DNA of 64,000 nucleotides from Streptomyces aidingensis (GTDB lineage Bacteria; Actinomycetota; Actinomycetes; Streptomycetales; Streptomycetaceae), in NCBI RefSeq assembly GCF_900112355.1, contig NZ_FOLM01000010.1:169733-233732 (forward strand). The letters are read 5' to 3'. The notes beneath the pieces were generated by a model. That model was not told the DNA's origin, ran no database searches, and saw only the letters and a program-made list of their open reading frames with translations. This document shows positions 8,651 through 17,119 of the stretch, piece after piece; the first letter of the stretch is position 1, and every line of letters begins with the position of its first letter. The position numbers and the translations under genes are program-made.

Positions 8651-9199
8651 TCAGCCCAGGCCGAGGTCGGCGAGCTGGTACGCGGCGTAGTACGGCAGCC
8701 CGGCCGCCGCCACCGCCGGGGCCCCGCCCCGTTCGACGATGACGGCGACACCGACGACCTCGGCGCCGGCCGCGCGCAGCGCCTCCACCGCGGTGAGCAC
8801 CGAGCCGCCGGTGGTGGAGGTGTCCTCCACCGCCAGCACGCGCCGGCCGGCGACGTCCGGGCCCTCGATCCGGCGCTGGAGGCCGTGCGCCTTGCCGGCC
8901 TTGCGGACCACAAAGGCGTCCAGCTTCCCGCCGCGTGCCGCGGCGGCGTGCAGCATGGCGGTGGCCACCGGATCGGCGCCGAGGGTGAGGCCGCCCACCG
9001 CGTCGTAGTCCAGCCCGTCGGTGAGGTCCAGCATCACCTGGCCGACCAGGGGCGCGGCGGTGCCGTCCAGGGTGATCCGGCGCAGGTCCACGTAGGTGTC
9101 CGCCTCCTGGCCGGAGGAGAGCGTCACGCGGCCGTGGACGACGGCCTTGTCCTGGATCTGGCGCAGCAGCTCGGCGCGGGTGTCGGTGCTCGTGCTCAT
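8651..9199 (-). CDS. pyrE: Orotate phosphoribosyltransferase
   Basis: A 182-residue pyrimidine-biosynthesis enzyme converting orotate plus PRPP to OMP. The PRPP-binding motif VLAVEDTSTTGGSV is clear near residues 108-121. Upstream are the conserved VHGRVTLSSGQEADTYVDLR and GGLTLGADPVATAM. Start ATG 9199. It lies 139 bases upstream of fba on the same strand, not in a pyr cluster, which is the usual place in streptomycetes. Confidence 0.95.
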   Translation of the reverse strand: MSTSTDTRAELLRQIQDKAVVHGRVTLSSGQEADTYVDLRRITLDGTAAPLVGQVMLDLTDGLDYDAVGGLTLGADPVATAMLHAAAARGGKLDAFVVRKAGKAHGLQRRIEGPDVAGRRVLAVEDTSTTGGSVLTAVEALRAAGAEVVGVAVIVERGGAPAVAAAGLPYYAAYQLADLGLG

Positions 9200-9351
9200 G
9201 GGGCCAGCCTAGGCGCCGGGACCCGGGCCGCCGGTCACCGGTGACTCGGAGCGCGGTCGGCCCGGCCGGCGGCGGCGGGCGCCCGCGCCGGCGGTGTCTT
9301 CCCCGTGCCTTCCCTGCCGCCGGCCGCCGGGCCGCCGGGCCGCCGGGCCCG

Positions 9352-10191
9352 TTATGCGGTCTGCGTCTCCGGGGCCGGGCGCCAGCTCCAGGTGGTGGAG
9401 AGCTCCAGCGGCTCCAGCGGAGTGACCAGCCGGGGGTGCGAGTTCAGGCCGTCGGGCGGGCCGGACTGCGGTTCCACGCAGATCGCCTCGGGCTGCATGT
9501 CGTAGACCACCACCCAGGGGGAGGGGCTGGTGACGGTCAGGGCCAGCTCGCCGGGCCAGGTGAGGGTGACATGCACGCCGTCGGGCATGCCGAAGCAGTC
9601 GTCCCAGGGGCCGGGCCGGGGGTCGATCCGGTTTCCGGTGGGGATGTGGTCCCCGCCGCGCTCCTCCTGCCAGTCGGCGGTGAAGCCGATCTCCGCGTCC
9701 GGGCCGCCGGGGCTGAGGCGGCGCAGGAACCAGGGGTGCCAGCCGACCTGGGCGGGGAAGGAGGGGCCTGCCGTCTCCACCCCCAGGGTGAGGGTGACGG
9801 CGGAGCCGTCCTCGGCCAGCTCGACGAGCTGGGTGACCCGGCCGGGATAGGGCCAGGGGTCGCCGAGGTCGCACACAAATGCGGCGCTGCGCTGCTCCGC
9901 GCTCACCGTCTTCCACGGCTGCTCACGCACGGTTCCGTGCATGGCGTGCGGTGCGGCCGCACCGTCGTTGGGGAGCTGGTGAAAGGTTTCTCCGTTGCGG
10001 AACCTCCCGTTCCGGGTCCGGCCGCACCAGGGCACCATCAGGAAGGAGCCGAAGTCGTCGCCCTGGCGCAGCAGCTCGGTGCCGCCCGTACGGAGCGAGG
10101 AGATCCGGCAGCCCTCGTCGGGCAGTACGGTCAGCTCGGCGTCGGCCGCGTGGAGTCGCACACCGCGCTCGGTCTGTTGTGGAGTGGTCAC
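9352..10191 (-). CDS. Aldose 1-epimerase-like (galactose mutarotase fold) protein
   Basis: A 279-residue protein of the galactose-mutarotase-like superfamily. GTG 10191 (MTTPQQTERGVRL) is chosen because the residues before it look like untranslated sequence. Recognisable parts are FLMVPWCGRTRNGRF, HAMHGTVREQPW with the substrate-binding His, QVGWHPWF with the second His, and the catalytic-Glu region PEAICVEPQSGPPDGLN. It probably interconverts anomers of a sugar or hexose phosphate. Between pyrE and a SRPBCC gene on the same strand, with no operon overlap. Confidence 0.82.
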   Translation of the reverse strand: MTTPQQTERGVRLHAADAELTVLPDEGCRISSLRTGGTELLRQGDDFGSFLMVPWCGRTRNGRFRNGETFHQLPNDGAAAPHAMHGTVREQPWKTVSAEQRSAAFVCDLGDPWPYPGRVTQLVELAEDGSAVTLTLGVETAGPSFPAQVGWHPWFLRRLSPGGPDAEIGFTADWQEERGGDHIPTGNRIDPRPGPWDDCFGMPDGVHVTLTWPGELALTVTSPSPWVVVYDMQPEAICVEPQSGPPDGLNSHPRLVTPLEPLELSTTWSWRPAPETQTA

Positions 10192-10252
10192 GACACGATG
10201 ATAACGATTCGGTCTACACCGCATTGACCAGCGCTGTTTTCGGAGAGTGAGG

Positions 10253-11362
10253 TCAGCGGCGGCGCCGCAGCGCGCGGGTGACGGCCACGGCGGAGGCGAC
10301 GGCCAGGGCCGCCACGGGTGCCGCCCAGCGCAGCGTGGAGCGGTGGGAGGTGGACGATCCGGGGCCGGGGACGGGTGCGTAGCGCCCGCGCGGCGGGGCG
10401 TGGTCGACCTCCTCGGCGCTGCGGCCGATCATGGCGCGGCGCGCGGCGTCGGCCTCGGGCAGCTCGTCCTCCAGATCGCCTTCGAGATCGTCCTGAAGCC
10501 CGTCGTGGAGGCCCTCCACGGCGTCGTAGCCCGCCAGGTCGTCCTCGGTCTCCTCCTCGTCCGCCTCGACCGCCTCGACCGCCTCGACCGCCTCGGCGGC
10601 TTCCTGCTCACCGTTCCCGCCGTTCCCGCCGTTCCCGCCGTTGCCGTCGTGACCGCCGTTCCCGTCCTCGGCTTCCCGGGGCTCGCCGGCGTCCGGGTCC
10701 GGGGTGGCGGGCGGTGCCTCGGTGTCGAGGACCGGCGGCGGGGTGTCCTCACCGCTGTCCGGTGCGGGAATCCCGGGGATCGCCGGCTCGTTGTCGTCCG
10801 CCAGCCCCAGCCCGCGCGGCTCGTCCTCCGCGGCGTCCCCCGGCTCACCGGTGCCCGGCGACGCCGGGGCCGCGGTGCCGTCCGGCGTGGGGGGTGCGCT
10901 GATCAGCGGGAGGAGGGATTCGGTGAAGCGGTCCAGCAGGCGGCGCCCGGCCGCCTCGCGGCGGGCCGCGTCGAACTCGGCGATCCGGCCGCGGGCGTCC
11001 TCCAGGACGCCGGCGAAGGCCAGCGTGGTCCCGCTGCCGTCGGCGACCGGGCGGGGCACCACGGTCAGCGTCAGCCGCACCCGGCCGTTGCCGCGCGACT
11101 CCTCGCCGGTGGCGTCGACCAGAAAGCCCTCGCCGTGCGCCGTCAGGCGCAGCACGCCGCGGTAGGTGATGGTGGAGCCGCCGATCCGCAGCCGCAGCCG
11201 GCCCGCCAGGGCCGCGGGGTCCTGGCCCGCTGCCGCGTCGGCCGCCGTTTCCTTTGCGGGCTCCGGCTGGAAGCCCGGCACACAGGTGGCGATACGTTCC
11301 GGCGCGGCGAAGACCGCCCGCACGGCGCCGGCGGGATGCGGTACGTAGACCTCGTGCTCCAT
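10253..11362 (-). CDS. SRPBCC (CoxG-like) protein with acidic tail and C-terminal membrane anchor
   Basis: A 369-residue protein. Residues 1-150 form a SRPBCC/CoxG-like lipid- or ligand-binding domain (MEHEVYVPHPAGAVRAVFA, ATCVPGFQPE, LRLRIGGSTITYRG). Then comes a long disordered acidic region with GNGGNGG and AVEAVEAVEA repeats, and the end reads APVAALAVASAVAVTRALRRRR, a single membrane helix with a positive tail. The protein is thus probably tail-anchored with the SRPBCC domain in the cytoplasm. Function unknown; related domains occur with CO dehydrogenase (CoxG). Confidence 0.75.
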   Translation of the reverse strand: MEHEVYVPHPAGAVRAVFAAPERIATCVPGFQPEPAKETAADAAAGQDPAALAGRLRLRIGGSTITYRGVLRLTAHGEGFLVDATGEESRGNGRVRLTLTVVPRPVADGSGTTLAFAGVLEDARGRIAEFDAARREAAGRRLLDRFTESLLPLISAPPTPDGTAAPASPGTGEPGDAAEDEPRGLGLADDNEPAIPGIPAPDSGEDTPPPVLDTEAPPATPDPDAGEPREAEDGNGGHDGNGGNGGNGGNGEQEAAEAVEAVEAVEADEEETEDDLAGYDAVEGLHDGLQDDLEGDLEDELPEADAARRAMIGRSAEEVDHAPPRGRYAPVPGPGSSTSHRSTLRWAAPVAALAVASAVAVTRALRRRR

Positions 11363-11441
11363 GCGCGGGACTCTACCCACTGGGCGCCCGCTTCCCCACC
11401 GTTGCGGAACGTTTGTCCCGGGCGATGCGGGCCCGCGGATC

Positions 11442-12314
11442 TCAGCGGGCGGTTTCGGCGGCGGGCCGGTCCTCCACGGCCCGGGCGGTGGCCGCCTCCA
11501 GCGGGCCGCCCAGCAGGGCACCGGTGATCAGCGCGCCCGCCACCGCCGTGTTGACCGCGAACAGCGACAGCCGGGCCCGCCCGCCGAGGTCGCCGCGGAA
11601 CAGCCACAGCACCACCGCGCCGCCCGCCAGCACATTGACCACCCCGGTCAGCAGAGCCGCATTGAGCCGCCCGAGGAACGGCAGCAGCAGAAACGGAAAG
11701 GCCAGCCCGCCCAGCAGCGCGCCCACATAGTCCGCGGCGGACAGATCCGCCACCGCGCCGCCCGGGTCCTGCTTGCGGATGCGCTGGATCAACGTCATCA
11801 GCAGCGGCATCTCCGCGCCGATCAGCACCCCGATGGCCAGCGCGCAGCCGAACAGCACCGGCCGCACCTCGCCGAACCACAGCCAGCAGGCGTGCAGCGC
11901 GATCGCCGATCCGCCGCCGGCCAGGGCCAGCAGTGCCTCGATCAGGCCGAAGTTGCGTGAGGCCCGCAGCCGCAGCCGCTTGGCGCCCAGCGAGCCCAGG
12001 CCCATGGCGAAGACCATCAGCGACAGCACCACGGAGGTCTGGGTCACGGTGTCGCCGACCAGATAGTCGGCCAGCGCCACCAGCACCAGCTCATAGACCA
12101 GCCCGCAGGCCGCGCAGACGAAGACGGCGCTGAGCACGACCCAGCGCCCCACCACGGGCCGCACCGGCAGGATCAGCGGCCGGCCGTCGTCCTCCCCGGC
12201 GCCCGTCCCCGTCCCCGGCCCCGCCGCTGCCCCCGCCGGGTCTCCGGCGGACGCCATGGCGGCGGAGCGCCCCGCGGCGGCACGGCCCGCCGGGACCTCG
12301 GTCGAGTCGATCAT
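11442..12314 (-). CDS. Membrane domain of a spermidine-synthase-like protein (catalytic domain missing)
   Basis: A 290-residue integral membrane protein with about seven helices: WVVLSAVFVCAACGLVYELVLVALADYLVGD, SVVLSLMVFAMGLGSLGAKRLR, FGCALAIGVLIGAEMPLLMTLIQRIR and others. This is the N-terminal half of the membrane-bound SpeE-type proteins of streptomycetes, which normally continue into a soluble aminopropyltransferase (Rossmann) domain for a total near 500 residues. Here the frame stops right after the last helix (TARAVEDRPAAETAR) and no catalytic remnant is visible before the next gene 80 bases on. The membrane half may still serve as a transporter-like or scaffold protein, or the gene may be decaying. 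Confidence 0.75.
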   Translation of the reverse strand: MIDSTEVPAGRAAAGRSAAMASAGDPAGAAAGPGTGTGAGEDDGRPLILPVRPVVGRWVVLSAVFVCAACGLVYELVLVALADYLVGDTVTQTSVVLSLMVFAMGLGSLGAKRLRLRASRNFGLIEALLALAGGGSAIALHACWLWFGEVRPVLFGCALAIGVLIGAEMPLLMTLIQRIRKQDPGGAVADLSAADYVGALLGGLAFPFLLLPFLGRLNAALLTGVVNVLAGGAVVLWLFRGDLGGRARLSLFAVNTAVAGALITGALLGGPLEAATARAVEDRPAAETAR

Positions 12315-12404
12315 GTGGCGAACGGTACGTCAGTGCATGACGGGACTGTGTCACCCACGGGAGTGGCGCAGGGGCACGCCACCGAGGAATCACCGCGACA
12401 ACGT

Positions 12405-12917
12405 TTAGAGTTCGCGCCGCACGATGATCCGGGTCCGGGTGAAGACCAGGCGGTGCTCCTGCGGGTAGGCGTGCCAGGTCCGCCAGTGCACCTGGCCGCC
12501 GCGGCACTGGGCCAGCAGCGCGGTGAAGGCGTGCGGCTCGCCGGGGAAGGTCCCGGCCAGTCCGTGCGGATGATCGGCAACCAGCGCGAGCAGTTCCTGG
12601 GCCCGGCCGGCGAACGATCCCGGCGCGAGTCTCTCCACATGCGCTGCGAACTCATACTCGAACGCCCCAAGACTCTTCGACACGCCCAGCGGCAGCGGGG
12701 TGCGGCTGCCGGGCATGCAGGCCACCGTTTCGGAGCAGCTCCCGTCCCCGCTGTCGAGGAGGACCTGGTGGGAGGCGCCGAGGACCCGCAGCCGGACGCG
12801 TGCGCCGCCGAGGTCGAGATCGAGCGAGGCCAGATAGGGCAGGGGCTCCCGGCCGAGGGCCCAGGCGAGGTCGTCGGCCCGGGTGTCGGAGTAGGCGGTG
12901 TGAATGGTGGTGAGCAT
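12405..12917 (-). CDS. DUF2617 family protein
   Basis: A 170-residue protein beginning MLTTIHTAYSDTRADDLAW and containing LRVLGASHQVLLD, GSRTPLPLGVSKSLGAFEYEFAAHVE and HAFTALLAQ. This is the DUF2617 signature, a short actinobacterial protein typically next to the membrane spermidine synthase gene, as here. Function unknown. It starts at ATG 12917, facing a 600-base leader that also serves the divergent ABC importer. Confidence 0.82.
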   Translation of the reverse strand: MLTTIHTAYSDTRADDLAWALGREPLPYLASLDLDLGGARVRLRVLGASHQVLLDSGDGSCSETVACMPGSRTPLPLGVSKSLGAFEYEFAAHVERLAPGSFAGRAQELLALVADHPHGLAGTFPGEPHAFTALLAQCRGGQVHWRTWHAYPQEHRLVFTRTRIIVRREL

Positions 12918-13515
12918 GGGACGGCTCCCGCATGCAGGCAGTGGAAGTGTTTCCGGCCGGCCCCGCCGGATTGCAATGTGTTCACCGAATCACGGAACTC
13001 GCCACCCCCACAGCGTTTTTACCCAAGTTGGCCGGGTTTCCCACCCTCCGGGGACAGGCTGGGTCACATGTTCACACCTTTGCCGTTCGCGTGCCGTGCG
13101 CGCCGGGCCGCGACGCCCCAGCCGACGCCCAGCCGACGCCCCGCCGCCCCCGCGGGCCCGCCGGACGGAAACCGCGGGCGGCATACCGGTGACCGTCCGC
13201 GGACAGGATCGGAACGGGTCCGCGACGCGGCCGGGACGCCCCGGGGCCGGGACGACGGCAAGCCGAGAAAGCGACATGCGGACACACCCATGAAATCCGC
13301 CCGGATTACGGACGGTAATGCACGGTAACCACTGACCAAGGCTTGCCGTTTGTCCGTTTTTGCCACAAAATATCATTAATTGCTGATCACAGCTCAGCCT
13401 GTTTCGGATCTCGGGTAGACAACGGTCACCCGAACGCACTTGTTACCGGGCCGTCGAGTGAGGAAGCTTCCGGCAACTTCACACCCGAAGTCATCACACC
13501 GCGGAAGGCCCGAAG
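12918..13515. other. Long intergenic region with promoters for DUF2617 and the peptide importer
   Basis: About 600 bases without a supportable gene on either strand. Composition changes sharply at 13325-13390, where an A/T-rich stretch (ccacaaaatatcattaattg) sits about 130 bases before the importer start; it is the best place for the importer promoter, with possible -35 TTGCCG at 13343 and a poor -10 near 13367. The remaining 5' leader has no clear riboswitch fold that I can recognise. Confidence 0.4.
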
Positions 13516-15351
13516 ATGACCCGATTCGGCACCAAGTCGAAGCTGGTCGCCGCGGCGCTCGGGGGGGCTCTCGCCCTCTCTGCGTGCAGCGGCGGAGGCA
13601 GCAGCAGCGACGACGACGAGACCCAGGACCCGACCACCGCGTCCGGTCCCAGTGGCACGATCTATGTCGCCAACGACCAGGAATACGACTCGTACAACGA
13701 CACCACGGCGTCCACCAACTCGTACAAGAACTCGATGGTCAACAAGTGGGTGACCACCGGTTTCTGGTACTTCGGTGCGGACGGCTCGATCGTGCGCAAT
13801 GAGGAGTTCGGCACCTTCGAGAAGGTCTCGGACGACCCGCTGACCGTCGAGTACACCATCGCCGAGGAGGCCACCTGGTCCGACGGCGACCCGATCGCCT
13901 GTGACGACGCCCTGCTGTGGTGGGCGCAGAACAGCGGCAACATGGCGGTCGAGCGCGAGGTCGACGTCCTGGACCCGGAGACCGGCGAGCCCACCGGCGA
14001 GAAGGAGGTCCAGGAGACCCCCGTCTTCTCCGTGGTCGGCACCGACGGTGTGGAGGACGTCACCACCCCGGTCTGCGAGGACCCGGCCGCCAAGACCTTC
14101 ACCCTGGTCTACGACAAGCCGTTCGCCGACTGGGAGTCCAACGGCCCCAGCAACGGCTACCCGATGATGCCCGCGCACATCGTGGCCGAGCAGGGCGGCT
14201 TCGCCGACTCCGCCGAGATGTCCCAGGCCATCCTGGACGGCGACGCCGAGGGCCTGAAGGCCGCCGGTGACTTCTTCAACGAGGGCTGGCTGTTCCAGGG
14301 CGCGATGCCCGACGCGGCCCTGATGCCGTCCTCCGGCCCGTTCACGATCACCAACTTCGCCCCGGGCGAGTCCATCTCCATCGGCGTGAACGAGGAGTAC
14401 TGGGGCACCCCGCCCGGCGCCGCCGAGATCGTCTTCCGCGTGGTGCCCGGCACCGAGCAGCCGCAGGCGCTGGAGAACGGTGACGTCAACGTCATCCAGC
14501 CGCAGCCGGACGCCGACATCAAGGACCAGCTCGCCAACATGGAGGGCGTGACCCTGGTCGAGTTCGACCAGTTCGTCTACGAGCACCTGGACCTGAACTT
14601 CGACAGCGGCTCGCTCGCCGACGACCCGAGGCTGCGCGAGGCCTTCGCGCTCTGTGTGCCGCGCCAGCAGATCGTCGAGCGGCTGATCCAGCCGATCGCC
14701 GCCGAGGCCCAGCCGCAGGACGTGCGCACCATCTCGCCGTTCCAGGCGGAGTACGCCGAGTCCGTCGAGTACGCCTTCCCGGCCGAGTACGCCGAGCCGG
14801 ACATCGAGGCCGCCCGGGCCCTGCTGGAGGAGGCCGACGCGGTCGGCACCGTGATCCGCGGTGGCGCCATCGCCGACAACAAGCGCCGCGAGGACACCTG
14901 GCAGCTGATCAAGGAGTCCTGCGACCAGGCCGGCTTTGACGTCCAGCCCTACTTCGAGGCCAACTTCTTCGACCCGGACGGCGGCCTGTCGCAGAACACC
15001 TACGACGTGGCGCTGTTCGCCTGGCTGGGCTCCCCGCAGGTGAGCGGCTGGGCCTCCACCTTCACCACGCCGACCGAGTGCTCCGCCGAGGGCAAGGGCA
15101 ACAACAACGGCTGCTACTCCAACCCCGAGGTCGACGACCTGATCGCGGAGATCAACGAGACGGTCGACCCGGCCGCCCAGCTCCCGCTGATCAACGAGGT
15201 CGAGAAGATCCTCTGGGAGGACGTGGCCACCATCCCGCTGTTCGCCCACCCGGGCCTGCTGGCCTTCTCCGACTCCGTGAAGGGTGTCGAAGCCAACGCC
15301 ACCCAGGACAACTTCGCCGCCTCCATGCACAAGTGGACCGTCGAGGAGTAA
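13516..15351 (+). CDS. ABC transporter family 5 substrate-binding lipoprotein (peptide/DppA-OppA type)
   Basis: A 611-residue lipoprotein. The signal peptide ends in the lipobox LSAC (residues about 22-25), followed by a Ser/Asp-rich linker. The family-5 fold is shown by SGTIYVANDQEYDSYND, TIAEEATWSDGDPI (the usual DGxPxTAxD region, here reading DGDPIACDD), YEHLDLNF and LREAFALCVPRQQIVERL. It delivers peptides or similar ligands to the permease pair downstream. RBS GGAAGG precedes ATG 13516. First gene of a five-gene importer; a strong hairpin separates it from the permeases, as often for abundant binding proteins. Confidence 0.9.
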   Translation: MTRFGTKSKLVAAALGGALALSACSGGGSSSDDDETQDPTTASGPSGTIYVANDQEYDSYNDTTASTNSYKNSMVNKWVTTGFWYFGADGSIVRNEEFGTFEKVSDDPLTVEYTIAEEATWSDGDPIACDDALLWWAQNSGNMAVEREVDVLDPETGEPTGEKEVQETPVFSVVGTDGVEDVTTPVCEDPAAKTFTLVYDKPFADWESNGPSNGYPMMPAHIVAEQGGFADSAEMSQAILDGDAEGLKAAGDFFNEGWLFQGAMPDAALMPSSGPFTITNFAPGESISIGVNEEYWGTPPGAAEIVFRVVPGTEQPQALENGDVNVIQPQPDADIKDQLANMEGVTLVEFDQFVYEHLDLNFDSGSLADDPRLREAFALCVPRQQIVERLIQPIAAEAQPQDVRTISPFQAEYAESVEYAFPAEYAEPDIEAARALLEEADAVGTVIRGGAIADNKRREDTWQLIKESCDQAGFDVQPYFEANFFDPDGGLSQNTYDVALFAWLGSPQVSGWASTFTTPTECSAEGKGNNNGCYSNPEVDDLIAEINETVDPAAQLPLINEVEKILWEDVATIPLFAHPGLLAFSDSVKGVEANATQDNFAASMHKWTVEE

Positions 15352-15440
15352 TCCGACCGGAAGTCATGCCCGCCCACGGCGGTCCGCGGTACGCCGCGCC
15401 GCCCGAGCGGTGCCGGACACGGCCTGACACATAGCGAAGT

Positions 15441-15475
15441 GCGGGGCCGGGGAAGCCTCAACTCCCCGGCCCCGC
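15441..15475 (+). terminator. Stem-loop after the binding-protein gene
   Basis: A perfect 13-bp stem (GCGGGGCCGGGGA paired with TCCCCGGCCCCGC) with a 9-base loop, without a T run. Its place between the binding-protein and permease genes suggests partial termination or mRNA stabilisation, so that the binding protein is made in excess. Confidence 0.75.
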
Positions 15476-15595
15476 CTTCCGCGTAGGTCCGCACCCCCGG
15501 CGTCGCCGCGCCACCGCGCGACCGGGCCGCCCGGCCCACCGGCCGGACAGTGCCTTCGGCGGGTCCCGCTTCCTGACCATTCCGGAGTCAGCGAC

Positions 15596-17107
15596 ATGCT
15601 TGTCTTTATCGTGCGGCGGCTGATCGTCTCGGTGTTCGTCTTCTTCTCGGCGACGGCACTGGTCTACGTCATGGCCGCCAACCTCGGGGACCCCCTTGCC
15701 GACCTGAGGGAGCTCCCCGCCAACCGCCGCGAGAACGCCATCGCCGAGCGGACCGAGCGGATGCATCTGGACAAACCCGTCATCGTCCGCTATTTCCTCT
15801 GGCTGGCCGGTGCCTTCCGATGGGATCTCGGAACGGACCGGGACGGCATCCAGATCAACGCCACCCTGGAGGACGCGCTCGGCGCGACCTTGCAGCTCGT
15901 GCTCGGCGCCACCATCCTGGCGATCGTGCTGGGCGTGGCGCTCGGAGTCATCTCCGCCCTGCGCCAGTACAGCTCGCTGGACCTGACCGTCACCTTCAGC
16001 GCGTTCGTGTTCTTCTCCCTCCCGCTGTTCTGGGTGGGTTCGCTGCTGAAGGAATTCGCGGCGATCGAGTTCAACAACTGGCTGGCCGACCCCACCATCG
16101 CCTGGTGGGTGATCGCCCTGATCGCCCTGCTGATCGGCGGTTTCTTCGCCTCCCTGCTGGTCACGGACCGACGCACCCGGCTGATCGCCTTCGGCGGCAC
16201 CACGGCGGCGACGGCCGTGGCCCTGGCCGTGATGTCCGCCACCGGCTGGTTCGCCAATCCGGGCCTGGGCATCGGGGTCATCGCCCTCACCGCGCTGGCC
16301 GCCGCACTGGGCTTCTCGGTGCTGTTCAGCGCGCTGGAGTGGAACCCGGTGATGAAGTCCGCGGTGATCACCGCGGTGATCGGCATCCTCTCCTCGGTGG
16401 CGTTCCGCGGGGTGCTGGAGAACCCGTACCCGATCGTGGTGATCGGGCTGCTGGTGCTGGCCCTGGCCATCGCGGCCGGTGTCGGCTGGTTCGTCGGCGG
16501 CGAGCTGTTCCGCCGGCCCGCCATCACCGCCTCGCTGTGCACGGCCGTGGCCACCGCGATGGTGATCTTCATGGACCGGCTGCTGTGGTCGTTCGCCGCC
16601 TACAGCGACTCGGTCAACGGCCGCCCCATCGCCACCATCGGCCCCAGCACCCCCAACTACGACGGGACCTACTGGGAACACAACCTGGACAGCCTGACCC
16701 ATCTGGCGCTGCCCACCATGGCGCTGGTGCTGGTCTCCCTGGCGTCCTACTCCCGGTACAGCCGGGCCACCATGCTGGAGGTCATGAACCAGGACTATGT
16801 GCGCACCGCCCGGGCCAAGGGCCTGCCGGAGCGCGCGGTCATCCTGCGGCACGCGTTCCGCAACGGCCTGATCCCGATCACCACCCTGGTCGCCTACGAC
16901 ATCGCCACGGTCTTCGGCGGCGCGGTGGTGACCGAGACGGTGTTCGGCTGGCGGGCCATGGGATCGCTGCTGCTGGGCGGCATCCAGGAACGCGATCCCA
17001 ACCCGATCATGGCGTTCTTCCTGATCTCCGGCGGCGCGGTGGTGGTGTTCAACATGATCGCCGACATCGCCTACGCCTACCTCGACCCCCGCATCCGTCT
17101 GTCCTAG
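15596..17107 (+). CDS. ABC transporter permease (DppB/OppB type) with large hydrophobic insertion
   Basis: A 503-residue inner-membrane permease. The N-terminal part (RRLIVSVFVFFSATALVYVMA, FLWLAGAFRWDLG) and the C-terminal BPD_transp_1 core with the EAA-type loop (YVRTARAKGLPERAVILRHAFRNGLIPITT) are standard DppB. Between about residues 160 and 330 there is an insertion holding roughly six further hydrophobic segments (for example AWWVIALIALLIGGFFASLL, VIGLLVLALAIAAGVGWFVG). Usual DppB proteins are near 310-340 residues. It pairs with the next permease, 12 bases downstream. Confidence 0.9.
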   Translation: MLVFIVRRLIVSVFVFFSATALVYVMAANLGDPLADLRELPANRRENAIAERTERMHLDKPVIVRYFLWLAGAFRWDLGTDRDGIQINATLEDALGATLQLVLGATILAIVLGVALGVISALRQYSSLDLTVTFSAFVFFSLPLFWVGSLLKEFAAIEFNNWLADPTIAWWVIALIALLIGGFFASLLVTDRRTRLIAFGGTTAATAVALAVMSATGWFANPGLGIGVIALTALAAALGFSVLFSALEWNPVMKSAVITAVIGILSSVAFRGVLENPYPIVVIGLLVLALAIAAGVGWFVGGELFRRPAITASLCTAVATAMVIFMDRLLWSFAAYSDSVNGRPIATIGPSTPNYDGTYWEHNLDSLTHLALPTMALVLVSLASYSRYSRATMLEVMNQDYVRTARAKGLPERAVILRHAFRNGLIPITTLVAYDIATVFGGAVVTETVFGWRAMGSLLLGGIQERDPNPIMAFFLISGGAVVVFNMIADIAYAYLDPRIRLS

Positions 17108-17119
17108 GAGGAGTTCGAC

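Noticed and set aside
10560..10640. Acidic/Gly repeats in the SRPBCC gene as a mobile repeat
   Set aside because: They are short in-frame triplet-type repeats that encode a disordered linker, not a dispersed element.
13325..13515. Riboswitch in leader of the peptide importer
   Set aside because: No conserved aptamer elements could be recognised; the long leader alone is not evidence.
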